The notes below the pieces were generated by a model, which saw only the letters and a program-made list of their open reading frames with translations, was not told the origin of the DNA and did no database searches. This document shows, piece after piece, positions 37,195 to 45,298 of a stretch of DNA of 64,000 bases (position 1 is the stretch's first letter; every line of letters starts with the position of its first letter). Location: contig NZ_SJEX01000009.1 of assembly GCF_005930495.1 (NCBI RefSeq), forward strand, positions 1-64,000, read 5' to 3'. Both the position numbers and the translations under genes were made by a program. This DNA comes from Modestobacter excelsi (GTDB lineage Bacteria; Actinomycetota; Actinomycetes; Mycobacteriales; Geodermatophilaceae).

Positions 37195-38115
37195 TCACTC
37201 GGTGCTGGCGAACAACCGTGCCCCGAGCCCGATGAGCGCGACGGTGATGACCGCGACGGTGAGCAGCTGCACCCCGACCGGCACCGCCCAGCCGGCCCAG
37301 GTGAGCGGTGGCAGCAGCTTCTGCTCCGCCGCCGCGGTCAGGTCCAGGCGCTCGAGCACCAGGTGGCGCATCGGCTGGACGACGTAGGTCAGCGGGTTGA
37401 GCCGGGTGACGACGCTCAGCCAGGCCGGCAGGCCACCGAGCGGGAACAGCGACCCGGACAGGAACATCATCGGGGTGATCAGCAGCTGGAGCATCGGCAT
37501 CGCGCCCTGGATGGTCGTGATCCGGGTGGACAGCAGCACCCCGAGCGCGGTCAGGAACAGCGAGCCGAGGAACAGGCAGCCGATCAGCTCCACCAGCAGC
37601 AGCGGGTCGTAGGGGATCCCGACCGTGCCGACCAGGGCGAGCAGCACCAGGCTCTGCCCGGTGGCGACGATCGCCCCGCCCAGGCACTTGCCCCAGATGA
37701 TCGACGCCCGCGAGATCGGCGCGACCATCATCTCGCGCAGGAAGCCGAACTCCCGGTCCCAGACCAGCGAGATGCCGGCGAACGCGGCGGTGAACAGCAC
37801 CGAGGTGGCCAGCACGCCCGGGAAGAGGAACGTGCGGAAGCTGATCCCGCCGCCGGTGTCGACGATGCTGCCCAGCCCGGTGCCCATCACGAAGATGAAC
37901 AGCAGCGGCTGCAGCAGCATCGACAGCATCCGGGCGCGGTCGGACCGGAAGCGCAGCAGCTCGCGGCGGGTGACGACCCAGGTGGCCCGGGCGTGGTGGG
38001 ACAGGTCGCTGCGCACCTCGCCGAGCGGACCGGCGGGGACGGGCAGCGTCGTCGTGGAGTCGGTGCCCATCGGGTCGGTGCTCACCGGGTCGGTGCTCAT
38101 CGGGTCGGTGCTCAT
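37195..38115 (-). CDS. ABC-2 type transporter permease (DrrB-like)
   Basis: The 306-residue permease has six membrane helices and the ABC-2 family blocks LWDREFGFLREMMVAPISRASIIWGK and TPMMFLSGSLFPLGGLP. It pairs with the ATPase gene upstream, with a four-base overlap. The N-terminus is a repeat MSTDPMSTDPVSTDPMGTD encoded by a 15-bp DNA repeat, so several in-frame ATG codons could start translation. The likely role is export of a drug or lipid. Confidence 0.85.
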   Translation of the reverse strand: MSTDPMSTDPVSTDPMGTDSTTTLPVPAGPLGEVRSDLSHHARATWVVTRRELLRFRSDRARMLSMLLQPLLFIFVMGTGLGSIVDTGGGISFRTFLFPGVLATSVLFTAAFAGISLVWDREFGFLREMMVAPISRASIIWGKCLGGAIVATGQSLVLLALVGTVGIPYDPLLLVELIGCLFLGSLFLTALGVLLSTRITTIQGAMPMLQLLITPMMFLSGSLFPLGGLPAWLSVVTRLNPLTYVVQPMRHLVLERLDLTAAAEQKLLPPLTWAGWAVPVGVQLLTVAVITVALIGLGARLFASTE

Positions 38116-38120
38116 CGGGT
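38072..38120. repeat. 15-bp tandem repeat encoding (M/V)STDP units
   Basis: GGGTCGGTGCTCATC and near copies are repeated three times and then partly a fourth. The repeat spans the start codon region of the permease gene. Confidence 0.75.
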
Positions 38121-39101
38121 CATCGCCCTTCCGGCGGCCGCCCGGGGCGCCTCGGAGTCGCGGATCGTGCGGCCGGTGTAGGTCAGGAAGACGTCGTCCA
38201 GGCTGGGCCGGGTGACGGTCACCGACCGGATGTGCAGGTCGAGCTCGGTGAACAGCCGGGGGACGACCTGCGCGCCCTCCGGGACGGCGAGGGTCACCTG
38301 CCCCTCGTGCACGCCGGCCTCCAGGCCGAGCCGCTCCCGGATCCGGGCGATCGCCAGCTCGTCGTCGTCGGTGCGCAGCGCGATCCGGTCGGTGCCGACG
38401 CTGGACTTCAGCGCCTCCGGGGTGTCCTCCACGACGACCTGGCCGTGGTCCATGATCGCGATCCGGTCGCAGTGCTCGGCCTCGTCCATGTAGTGCGTGG
38501 TGACGAAGACGGTGATCTCGGTGCGCTGCCGCAGGTCGCGCAGGTAGTCCCAGATGGCCGCGCGGGTCTGCGGGTCCAGCCCGATCGTCGGCTCGTCGAG
38601 GAAGAGCACCTGCGGCGCGTGCACCAGGCCGCGGGCGATCTCCAGCCGGCGCTTCATGCCGCCGCTGTACTTGACGACCGGGTCGCGGCGGCGGTCGGTG
38701 AGCGCCACCATCTCCAGCACCTCCCCGATCCGGCGGTCGGCGTCGGCGCGGGAGAGCCCGTAGAGGTCGGCGTGGAAGCGCAGGTTCTGCTCGGCGGTGA
38801 GCTGCTGGTCCAGGGTCTGCTGCTGGAACACCAGGCCGATCCGGCGGCGGACCTCGGTCCGCTCCCGGACGACGTCGAACCCGGCCACCCGCGCCGTCCC
38901 CGAGGTGGGGTTCCGGATGGTGCACAGCATCTCGATGGTGGTGGACTTCCCGGCACCGTTCGGGCCCAGGAACCCGTAGGTCTGCCCCGCCTCGACGCGC
39001 AGGTCGAGGCCGCGGACCGCCTCGACGACACCGTCGGCCGCCGGGTAGCTCTTGGTCAGCCCGACCACCTCGATGGCGGGCTCTCTAACGGTGTTAGACA
39101 C
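38112..39101 (-). CDS. ABC transporter ATP-binding protein (DrrA-like)
   Basis: This 329-residue ATPase has Walker A GPNGAGKST, the Q-loop FQQQTLDQQLTAEQNL, signature YSGGMKRRLEIARG, Walker B QVLFLDEPTIGLDP and the H-loop VTTHYMDEAEHCDR. The C-terminal DUF4162-like extension and the DrrA-like layout place it with the daunorubicin-resistance-type exporters. The GTG start at 39099-39101 is immediately next to an operator-like repeat. It pairs with the downstream permease and faces a TetR gene. Confidence 0.88.
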   Translation of the reverse strand: MSNTVREPAIEVVGLTKSYPAADGVVEAVRGLDLRVEAGQTYGFLGPNGAGKSTTIEMLCTIRNPTSGTARVAGFDVVRERTEVRRRIGLVFQQQTLDQQLTAEQNLRFHADLYGLSRADADRRIGEVLEMVALTDRRRDPVVKYSGGMKRRLEIARGLVHAPQVLFLDEPTIGLDPQTRAAIWDYLRDLRQRTEITVFVTTHYMDEAEHCDRIAIMDHGQVVVEDTPEALKSSVGTDRIALRTDDDELAIARIRERLGLEAGVHEGQVTLAVPEGAQVVPRLFTELDLHIRSVTVTRPSLDDVFLTYTGRTIRDSEAPRAAAGRAMTR

Positions 39102-39129
39102 AGCGCAGACAGTCCTCTTACACCGTTAG
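39085..39129. promoter_or_regulatory. Two TetR operator sites between the ABC and TetR genes
   Basis: Site 1 is CTAACGGTGTTAG (39085-39097), an inverted repeat CTAAC/GTTAG. Site 2, CTTACACCGTTAG (39117-39129), is nearly the same sequence in reverse. They are 32 bases apart centre to centre. Site 1 lies in codons 2-5 of the ATPase gene, and site 2 is 10 bases before the TetR start. Confidence 0.65.
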
Positions 39130-39139
39130 GCTGTCAAGC

Positions 39140-39799
39140 GTGACCGCCACCCGCCCGCCGGTGACCCGCGAGGCCGTCGTCAGCACCGCCCTGGCGCTGC
39201 TCGCCGACGGCGGGCTGGAGGCCGTCTCGTTCCGCCGGATCGCCACCCAGCTGGGGGTGTCGGCACCCACGCTCTACTGGCACGTCGAGAGCAAGCGGCA
39301 GCTGATGGACCTGATGGCCGAGGAGCTGGTCCGCCGCAACGAGTCCTCCTACGCCGGCCCGCGGCCCGGGCAGCCGTGGTGGGAGTGGCTCCGCGAGGAC
39401 GCCCGGCAGCTGTTCACCGCGCTGATCGGCACCCGCGACGCGCCGCGGGTGGTCGCCGGCAACCGGCCCAGTGCCGAGTCCTTCGCCGGCATCGAGCGGG
39501 TGCTCGGCGTGCTGGTCGAGGCAGGCATGACGCCGGGGCAGGCCCAGCAGACGCTGTTCGCGATCGGCGCCTACGTCATCGGCAGCGCGACCGAGTGGCA
39601 GGCCGAGGCGGAGCGGGCGCGCGTGCAGCCGCTGCTCGACGCCGACGACGGGGCGGCCGACGCCGTCCGGGCCCGGGCGCTGGCCGAGCAGCCGGTGCTG
39701 CTGGCGGCGATCGGCGAGCTGCTGGACCAGCCGCACTCGGCGGCGTTCGAGCACGGCCTGGACCTGCTCGTCCACGGTCTCCGCGCCCGCTACAGCTGA
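39140..39799 (+). CDS. TetR family transcriptional regulator
   Basis: The 219-residue regulator has an N-terminal TetR helix-turn-helix (RRIATQLGVSAPTLYWHVESKRQLMDLMA) and a C-terminal TetR_C-type helical ligand domain. It is divergent from the DrrAB-type exporter, and the two operator sites in the gap suggest that it represses both that exporter and itself. The GTG start at 39140 leaves almost no room for a leader, so translation may be leaderless. Confidence 0.85.
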   Translation: MTATRPPVTREAVVSTALALLADGGLEAVSFRRIATQLGVSAPTLYWHVESKRQLMDLMAEELVRRNESSYAGPRPGQPWWEWLREDARQLFTALIGTRDAPRVVAGNRPSAESFAGIERVLGVLVEAGMTPGQAQQTLFAIGAYVIGSATEWQAEAERARVQPLLDADDGAADAVRARALAEQPVLLAAIGELLDQPHSAAFEHGLDLLVHGLRARYS

Positions 39800-39808
39800 C
39801 CCGCGGGG

Positions 39809-41107
39809 TCAGTGCACGGCGACCTGCGCGGCCTCCGGGTCGGGGTCCTCCAGCTGCCACGGGCGGACGACGACCACCAGGACGACGATCGCCAGCACCA
39901 GCGACGCGAGGACCACCGTGCCCATGGCGACGGCGTCGTTGCCCAGCAGGCCGACCAGCGGCGACACCGCGGCACCGACCCCGAACTGGACGGCGCCAAG
40001 CAGCGCGGCTGCGGTGCCGGCGGCGTCACCGTGCCGGGACAGCGCCAGCGCCGGGGCGTTGGGGAGCGCGAGACCGCAGGCGAACAGCACCGCCCACAGC
40101 GGGACGGCGACGGCGAGCAGCCCGCCGGTCGCGGTGGCGGCGAGCGCCAGCAGCACCGCTCCGGCCGCGGCTCCGGCGACGGTGCCGGCGACCAGCACCT
40201 GCGCCGGGGAGAACCAGCGGAGCAGCACCGGGTTGAGCTGGGTGGCGGCGATCAGCCAGACGGCGCCGGCGCCGAAGAGCAGCCCGAACTGCTGCTCGTC
40301 GAGGCCGAACTCGTCCTGGTAGACGAACGAGGACCCGGAGACGTAGGCGAACAGGCCGGCCATGGTCAGGCCCGCGACCAGGACGAAGCCGACGTAGGCA
40401 CGGTCGCCGAACAGCGACCGGTAGCCGCGCAGCGTGCCCCGGATGCCGTCGCGGCTGCGGCGCTCCGGGGGCAGTGTCTCGCGGACGGCGGCGGAGCCCA
40501 TCGCGACCAGCAGCAGGCCGTAGACGGCCAGCAGCGCGAACACACCCCGCCAGGAGGTGAACCGGAGCAGCTCACCGCCGATCGTCGGGGCGAGCACCGG
40601 CGCGACGCCGAGCACCAGGAACAGCCGGGAGAGCATCGTGGCGGCGGCGCGGCCGTCGAACAGGTCGCGGACGACGGCGATGGCGATCACCGAACCGGCC
40701 GCGGCGCCCACGCCCTGCAGCACGCGCAGCAGCCCGAGGACGGCGACGCTGGGCGCGAGGAGCACCAGCAGCGAGGCGAGCACGTGCAGCGCCGTCCCGG
40801 CCAGCAGCGGGCGCCGGCGGCCGAACCGGTCCGACAGCGGGCCGAGCACCAGCTGGCCGAGCGCGAGGCCCACCAGGGTGCCGGTGAGCGTCAGCTGGAC
40901 CGCCGAGGAGGTGGCCTCCAGCCCCTCGGTGATCGTCGGCAGCGCCGGCAGGTACATGTCGATGGTCAGCGGCCCCAGCGCGACGAACGCGCCCAGGACC
41001 AGCGCGGTGCGCGCCGTCCTCGGCTCCTCGATCCGCGGGTCGGGCAACGGGACCCCGGTCGGCGACGGGACGGCCGAGCGGGCGGTGCGGTCCTGCGTGG
41101 CGGTCAT
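39809..41107 (-). CDS. Bcr/CflA family MFS multidrug exporter
   Basis: The 432-residue protein has 12 membrane helices. Its opening LGPLTIDMYLPALPTITEGLEATSSAVQLTLTG, motif A GPLSDRFGRRRPLLAG and motif C in ALHVLASLLVLLAP are typical of the Bcr/CflA subfamily, which exports bicyclomycin and other drugs. It converges with the TetR gene, with only nine bases between the stops. The ATG at 41105-41107 gives the correct N-terminus. Confidence 0.85.
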   Translation of the reverse strand: MTATQDRTARSAVPSPTGVPLPDPRIEEPRTARTALVLGAFVALGPLTIDMYLPALPTITEGLEATSSAVQLTLTGTLVGLALGQLVLGPLSDRFGRRRPLLAGTALHVLASLLVLLAPSVAVLGLLRVLQGVGAAAGSVIAIAVVRDLFDGRAAATMLSRLFLVLGVAPVLAPTIGGELLRFTSWRGVFALLAVYGLLLVAMGSAAVRETLPPERRSRDGIRGTLRGYRSLFGDRAYVGFVLVAGLTMAGLFAYVSGSSFVYQDEFGLDEQQFGLLFGAGAVWLIAATQLNPVLLRWFSPAQVLVAGTVAGAAAGAVLLALAATATGGLLAVAVPLWAVLFACGLALPNAPALALSRHGDAAGTAAALLGAVQFGVGAAVSPLVGLLGNDAVAMGTVVLASLVLAIVVLVVVVRPWQLEDPDPEAAQVAVH

Positions 41108-41277
41108 GGGCCCCCCTCGTGGTGCGGTGACGCGGGGCCTCCGTTGGCCGGGACGCGGTGACGACGGCGACAGCACCGCACAGCCTCGGCGCATTCCGCC
41201 CGGACCGATGAGGGGCGCCCACCAGATGGCCGGCGGGACGGCGTTCGTCTTCGTGACCGAGGGGTTCGACGCGGCCG

Positions 41278-42723
41278 CTACCGCGTCGGCCGGCGGGGTG
41301 GGCTGACCGGTGGCGGCGCGGCCGGCAGCAGCGCCCGCGCGTCCCGGGCCCGGAGCGCGCCGAACCACAGCCCCGCGCCGTAGGCGAGGTCCTCGAGGCG
41401 GCGTCCTGCGGCGAAGGTCGGCAGGTCGATCTCCCGCCGGTGCGGCCGCCAGCCGCTGACCGCGTCGGCGACGGCCACCCCGGCGACCAGCCACCGGGCC
41501 CGCCGGGACCGCAGTGCCGCCGCGGCGGCGAGCGGCCAGTGGTGCCGGGTGACCGACCGGGCCAGGGTGCGGCCGGACGCGGCCGTGCCCCGCAGCACCA
41601 ACCCGGCCGCGAGCGGCACCGGCGGCCGGTCGCCGGGGCCGGCGAGCCGGCGGGCCAGCTGCCACGACGCCCGGCCCAGCACCCCACCGGCGGTGAGCAC
41701 GCCCAGCGGCGTCCCGGTCAGCGCCAGCGCCCACGCCGCGGCCGACCACGGTGAGACGACCACCGGCGCGACCGCCGAGCCGTGCCGCTGCGCCAGCAGC
41801 GCCGCCCCGGTGCCGTAGAACGCGCGGCGGCGCAGCCACTGCGCCGGTGCCACCCGGTGGTCGTGCGCCACCCGGGCCGCCGGTTCGTAGCGCACCCGCC
41901 AGCCGGCGCCGGCCAGCCGCCACACCAGGTCGACGTCCTCGGCGACCCGCATCGTCTCGTCGAAGCCGGCTCCCAGCGCCGCGCGCCGGGCCAGCAGCGC
42001 GGCGCTGGGCACGTAGGAGACGGCCGTCAGCGGAGCGACCCGGGCGGGCGTCGTCCCCATGTCCAGCGCGCTGCTCAGCGACTCGTACCGGGCGACCCAG
42101 CCGGTGCCCGCACCGGCCAGCGCGGTGATCCGGGGGGCGACCAGCGCCACCCGGGGGTCGGTCAGGTGCCCGGCCAGCCGCTCCAGCCAGCCGGGCTCCG
42201 GCACGCAGTCGGAGTCGACGAAGGCGACCAGTTCGGTGCCGGCGACCCGCAGCCCGGCGTTCCGGGCGGCGGCCGGGCCGAGGGCCAGCGGGTGCCGCAC
42301 CAGCCGGGCACCGGCCGCCACCGCCGCGACGGCGGCCGGGTCCGCCGAGCCGTCGTCCACCACGACCACCGGGCAGCCCGCCGACCCGGGGTCGGCGCGC
42401 AGCGCGGCCAGCAGCCGGACCAGGCCGTCGGTGCGGTCCTTGACCGGGACGACCACGGTCACCTCGGGGAACGGGCCCGGCGGCGGGTCCGGGTCGGCGA
42501 CGCCGGTGTCGAGCAGCCGGGCGGCCAGCGCCGCGCTGCGGCCGTCGGTCACCTCGAGCCGGTCGCCGGCCAGCAGGGTCCGGGCCGTCGGCGCGAGCCG
42601 GAGCATCCGGAACGGGGACCCGCCGAGCAGCGTCGTCCCGCCGTCCCGGCGCTGGGTCCCCGGCGCCAGCCGGACGGCGAACCCGTCCGGCAGCCGGTCC
42701 GGCGGCGGCGCGGGGACCGTCAT
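41278..42723 (-). CDS. mftF: Mycofactocin glycosyltransferase MftF
   Basis: This 481-residue protein is a GT2 glycosyltransferase with the MftF N-terminal extension; MftF is known to add glucose units to premycofactocin. Motifs are TVVVPVKDRTDGLVRLLAAL, VVVVDDGSADP, AFVDSDCVPEPGWLERL (DxD) and FDETMRVAEDVDLVWRLAGAGW. It is the third gene of a tightly overlapping trio after the NCS1 permease and the isochorismatase-fold hydrolase. Its start overlaps the hydrolase stop by four bases. It is 12 kb from mftC, so the mycofactocin genes are dispersed over the locus. Confidence 0.85.
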   Translation of the reverse strand: MTVPAPPPDRLPDGFAVRLAPGTQRRDGGTTLLGGSPFRMLRLAPTARTLLAGDRLEVTDGRSAALAARLLDTGVADPDPPPGPFPEVTVVVPVKDRTDGLVRLLAALRADPGSAGCPVVVVDDGSADPAAVAAVAAGARLVRHPLALGPAAARNAGLRVAGTELVAFVDSDCVPEPGWLERLAGHLTDPRVALVAPRITALAGAGTGWVARYESLSSALDMGTTPARVAPLTAVSYVPSAALLARRAALGAGFDETMRVAEDVDLVWRLAGAGWRVRYEPAARVAHDHRVAPAQWLRRRAFYGTGAALLAQRHGSAVAPVVVSPWSAAAWALALTGTPLGVLTAGGVLGRASWQLARRLAGPGDRPPVPLAAGLVLRGTAASGRTLARSVTRHHWPLAAAAALRSRRARWLVAGVAVADAVSGWRPHRREIDLPTFAAGRRLEDLAYGAGLWFGALRARDARALLPAAPPPVSPPRRPTR

Positions 42724-43268
42724 CGCCCGGCGAGCACCGCGCCGGTCGTGGTCAGGGTGATCAGCGGGGCGTAGAGCGCCATCGCGGCGAGCGCCCGGTC
42801 GTGGTCGGCGTCGCTGGCCCCGGTGCAGGCGTCGGTGACCACCTGCACCGGCACCCCGGCGTCCGCGGCCGGCAGCGCGGTGGAGAGCACGCAGCAGTCG
42901 GTCGAGACGCCGGCCAGCAGCAGCGGTCCCTCGCCCACGAGGGCGGCGAGCCCGGGGCCCCACTTGCCGAACGTGGTCGCGTCCAGCACCAGGGCGTCCC
43001 CGGGGTCGTCGACCAGCGCGTACAGCGGCGCGTCCGCAGGCTGCAGCGCGAAGGGGAACTGCTCGTAGTAGGGCACCCAGGCACCGGTCGGCTCGGCCGG
43101 CGCGACGAACCGGGTGTGCACCACCCGGCCGGGGAAGGCGGCGGTCAGCCGGCGGATGGCCGGGTGCACCTCGGCGAACCGGGGTGCACCCCACGGTGAG
43201 TCGCGGTCGGCGAAGACGTGCTGCACGTCGACGACGACCAGCACCCCGGCAGCGACGCCGTCGGTCAC
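42720..43268 (-). CDS. Isochorismatase-family cysteine hydrolase
   Basis: The 182-residue protein has the catalytic triad of this family: Asp in LVVVDVQHVFADRDSPW, Lys in VLDATTFGKWGPGL and Cys in LAGVSTDCCVLSTALPA. Members include nicotinamidases, ureidoacrylate and N-carbamoylsarcosine amidohydrolases. The permease overlapping it upstream (NCS1, nucleobase-type) suggests hydrolysis of an imported nucleobase or amide. Both overlaps are four bases (GTGA), so the hydrolase is translationally coupled to the permease and to mftF. The direct link with mycofactocin is unknown. Confidence 0.85.
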   Translation of the reverse strand: MTDGVAAGVLVVVDVQHVFADRDSPWGAPRFAEVHPAIRRLTAAFPGRVVHTRFVAPAEPTGAWVPYYEQFPFALQPADAPLYALVDDPGDALVLDATTFGKWGPGLAALVGEGPLLLAGVSTDCCVLSTALPAADAGVPVQVVTDACTGASDADHDRALAAMALYAPLITLTTTGAVLAGR

Positions 43269-44731
43269 GCGGCCTCCTGCCGGCGCACCGCACCGCGGCG
43301 GAGCAGCAGCGTGCCGGCTGAGCCGACCACCAGGGCGACCAGCACGCCCAGGTTGGCGAAGGCCCAGTCGCCGTCCTTGCCGCCCAGCCCGAGCGGGCCG
43401 AGCAGGTAGCCCTGCCACTGCAGCCAGCCGGCGTAGGTGTTGGTGACCAGGCCCCAGCCGAGCACGGACCCGAGGACCAGGAGCGCCAGCGGCATCGGGG
43501 GGACGGCGCCGTAGCGGCCGCGCGGGTCGTACAGGTCGGCCTCGGCGTAGTCGCGGCGGCGCAGCAGCAGGTCGGCCAGCACGATCCCGCACCAGGCTGC
43601 GATCGGGACGCCGAGGGTGATCAGGAAGCCTTGGAACTGCACGAAGAAGTCCCCCTCGGCGAGGAAGACGACCCAGATCGCCCCCAGCACCATGAGCACG
43701 CCGTCGATGGAGGCGGCGACCGGCCGGGGGATCCGCACGCCGGCCGACAGCAGCGCCAGGCCGGAGGAGTAGATGTCCAGCAGCGCCCCGCCGACCAGCC
43801 CGAGGACGGCGACCAGGGCGAACGGGACGAGGAACCAGGTGGGCAGCAGGGTGGCCAGCGCGCCGATCGGGTCCGCGCCGATCGCGGTGGACAGGTCACC
43901 GGAGGAGCCGGCCAGCAGCAGCCCGACCACGAGCAGGACCACCGGCGCCAGCGCCGAGCCGAACGTCGTCCAGCCCACGACGCCCCGGGTCGAGGCGGAG
44001 CGCGGCAGGTAGCGGGAGTAGTCGGCGGCGGCGTTGACCCAGCCGAAGCCGTAACCGGTCATCACGAACACGAGCGCCCCGATGAACGCCTGGGTGGAGC
44101 CCGACGGCAGCCCGCTGACGGTGCCCCAGTCGATCTCGTCGGCGACCAGCACCAGGTAGACGACGGTCAGCACGCCGGTGACGACGGTGATGACCGTCTG
44201 CATCCGCATGATCAGGTCGAAGCCGAGCACCCCGCCGACGACGACCAGCGCGGCGACCACCAGCAGGGCGACGACCTGCGTGGCCGTCCCGCCGCCCCAG
44301 CCCAGCTCGGTGAAGACCGTCGCGGTGGCCAGCGTGGCCAGCGAGGTGAGCACGGTCTCCCAGCCGACGGTCAGCACCCAGGACAGGACGGCGGGCACCC
44401 GGCCCCCGGTGACGCCGAACGCGGCCCGGCTGAGCACCAGGGTGGGCGCCGACCCGCGCTTGCCGGCGATGGCGACGAGCCCGCAGAGCAGGAAGCTGAC
44501 GACGATCCCGACCACGCCGGCCACGACGGCCTGCCAGAACGAGATGCCGAACCCGAGCGTGAAGGCGCCGTAGGCCAGGCCGAGGACGCTGACGTTCGCA
44601 CCGAACCAGGGCCAGAACAGCTGCCGGGGCGTGCCCTTGCGCTCGGACTCGGAGATGACGTTGATGCCGTTGGTCTCCACCGCCACCCGCGAGGTGGGTG
44701 CGGCCGGGTCCCCGGTCACCTGGTGCGCCAT
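43265..44731 (-). CDS. NCS1 family nucleobase:cation symporter
   Basis: This 488-residue protein has 12 membrane helices and the NCS1 family traits: WPWFGANVSVLGLAYGAFTLGFG near the N-terminus, GKRGSAPTLVLSRAAFGVTG and the substrate region WVNAAADYSRYLPRSAS. It probably imports a purine, pyrimidine, allantoin or vitamin-like compound with Na+ or H+. It is the first gene of the trio that ends in mftF. The ATG at 44729-44731 is preferred as it gives the family N-terminus (NGINVISESERKG). Confidence 0.88.
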   Translation of the reverse strand: MAHQVTGDPAAPTSRVAVETNGINVISESERKGTPRQLFWPWFGANVSVLGLAYGAFTLGFGISFWQAVVAGVVGIVVSFLLCGLVAIAGKRGSAPTLVLSRAAFGVTGGRVPAVLSWVLTVGWETVLTSLATLATATVFTELGWGGGTATQVVALLVVAALVVVGGVLGFDLIMRMQTVITVVTGVLTVVYLVLVADEIDWGTVSGLPSGSTQAFIGALVFVMTGYGFGWVNAAADYSRYLPRSASTRGVVGWTTFGSALAPVVLLVVGLLLAGSSGDLSTAIGADPIGALATLLPTWFLVPFALVAVLGLVGGALLDIYSSGLALLSAGVRIPRPVAASIDGVLMVLGAIWVVFLAEGDFFVQFQGFLITLGVPIAAWCGIVLADLLLRRRDYAEADLYDPRGRYGAVPPMPLALLVLGSVLGWGLVTNTYAGWLQWQGYLLGPLGLGGKDGDWAFANLGVLVALVVGSAGTLLLRRGAVRRQEAA

Positions 44732-44796
44732 GCCGTGCTCCGTCCTCGCCGGCGGGGCCGTGCCCCGCTCTCGCTGCGGGACCCTAACCGGACGCC

Positions 44797-44831
44797 GACG
44801 GGCCCGGCGGCCGGAGACCACCGGGCCCGTC
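44797..44831 (-). terminator. Hairpin after rpmE2
   Basis: GACGGGCCCGG (44797-44807) pairs with CCGGGCCCGTC (44821-44831), a perfect 11-bp stem 14 bases beyond the rpmE2 stop. It separates rpmE2 from the NCS1 gene downstream. Confidence 0.7.
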
Positions 44832-44844
44832 GTGGGGGTGCTGC

Positions 44845-45102
44845 TCAGCTGCGGGTGCGGTTCCGCGCGCCGTAGCGCTGGTTGAACTTCTCGACCCGTC
44901 CGGCGGTGTCCAGCACGCGCTGGTTGCCGGTCCAGAACGGGTGGGAGGAGGCGCTGATCTCGACCGGGACCACCGGCAGGGTCTCGCCGTCGAGCTCGAT
45001 CGTCCGGCTCGTCGCGACCGTCGAGCGGGTCCGGAACGTCTCACCCGTCGAGGTGTCCTGGAAGACGACGGTGCGGTACTCGGGGTGGATGCCGTTGCGC
45101 AT
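44845..45102 (-). CDS. rpmE2: Ribosomal protein L31 type B (zinc-free paralogue)
   Basis: The 85-residue protein is L31 type B: it begins [20 protein letters not shown] and has [27 protein letters not shown]. It has no cysteine at all, so it cannot bind the zinc of the C+ form and is the version used when zinc is low. Such genes are normally repressed by Zur, but I could not find a Zur box in the gap. It lies divergent from an iron-regulated lipoprotein gene. Confidence 0.92.
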   Translation of the reverse strand: MRNGIHPEYRTVVFQDTSTGETFRTRSTVATSRTIELDGETLPVVPVEISASSHPFWTGNQRVLDTAGRVEKFNQRYGARNRTRS

Positions 45103-45245
45103 GGCTGGTCCTCTCGGTCTGCGCGGGACGTCCGCCCCCTGTGGGGCGGGCTGATCGCGTCGGTACGGACAACAAACCGACGCTGCGGTTGTTCCCGGTC
45201 AGGGCCTGGGGGACGCCCGGTGACCTCGCCGTGACCTCCGGCTGA

Positions 45246-45264
45246 TTAGGTGAGGCTCACCTGA
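45246..45264. promoter_or_regulatory. IdeR/DtxR iron box upstream of the siderophore-binding lipoprotein
   Basis: TTAGGTGAGGCTCACCTGA matches the 19-bp IdeR/DtxR consensus TTAGGTTAGGCTAACCTAA at 16 positions and is almost symmetrical. It is 35 bases before the ATG at 45299, so the gene should be repressed by iron-loaded IdeR. Confidence 0.8.
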
Positions 45265-45298
45265 CCGACGTGTGCGCCTGTCCGACCTGGAGCCCCCC

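Noticed and set aside
37143-38120. CRISPR array from tandem repeats
   Set aside because: The 17-bp and 15-bp units have no spacers and no cas genes; they are simple tandem repeats.
45103-45245. Zur box upstream of rpmE2
   Set aside because: No TGAAAATGATTTTCA-like sequence could be seen.
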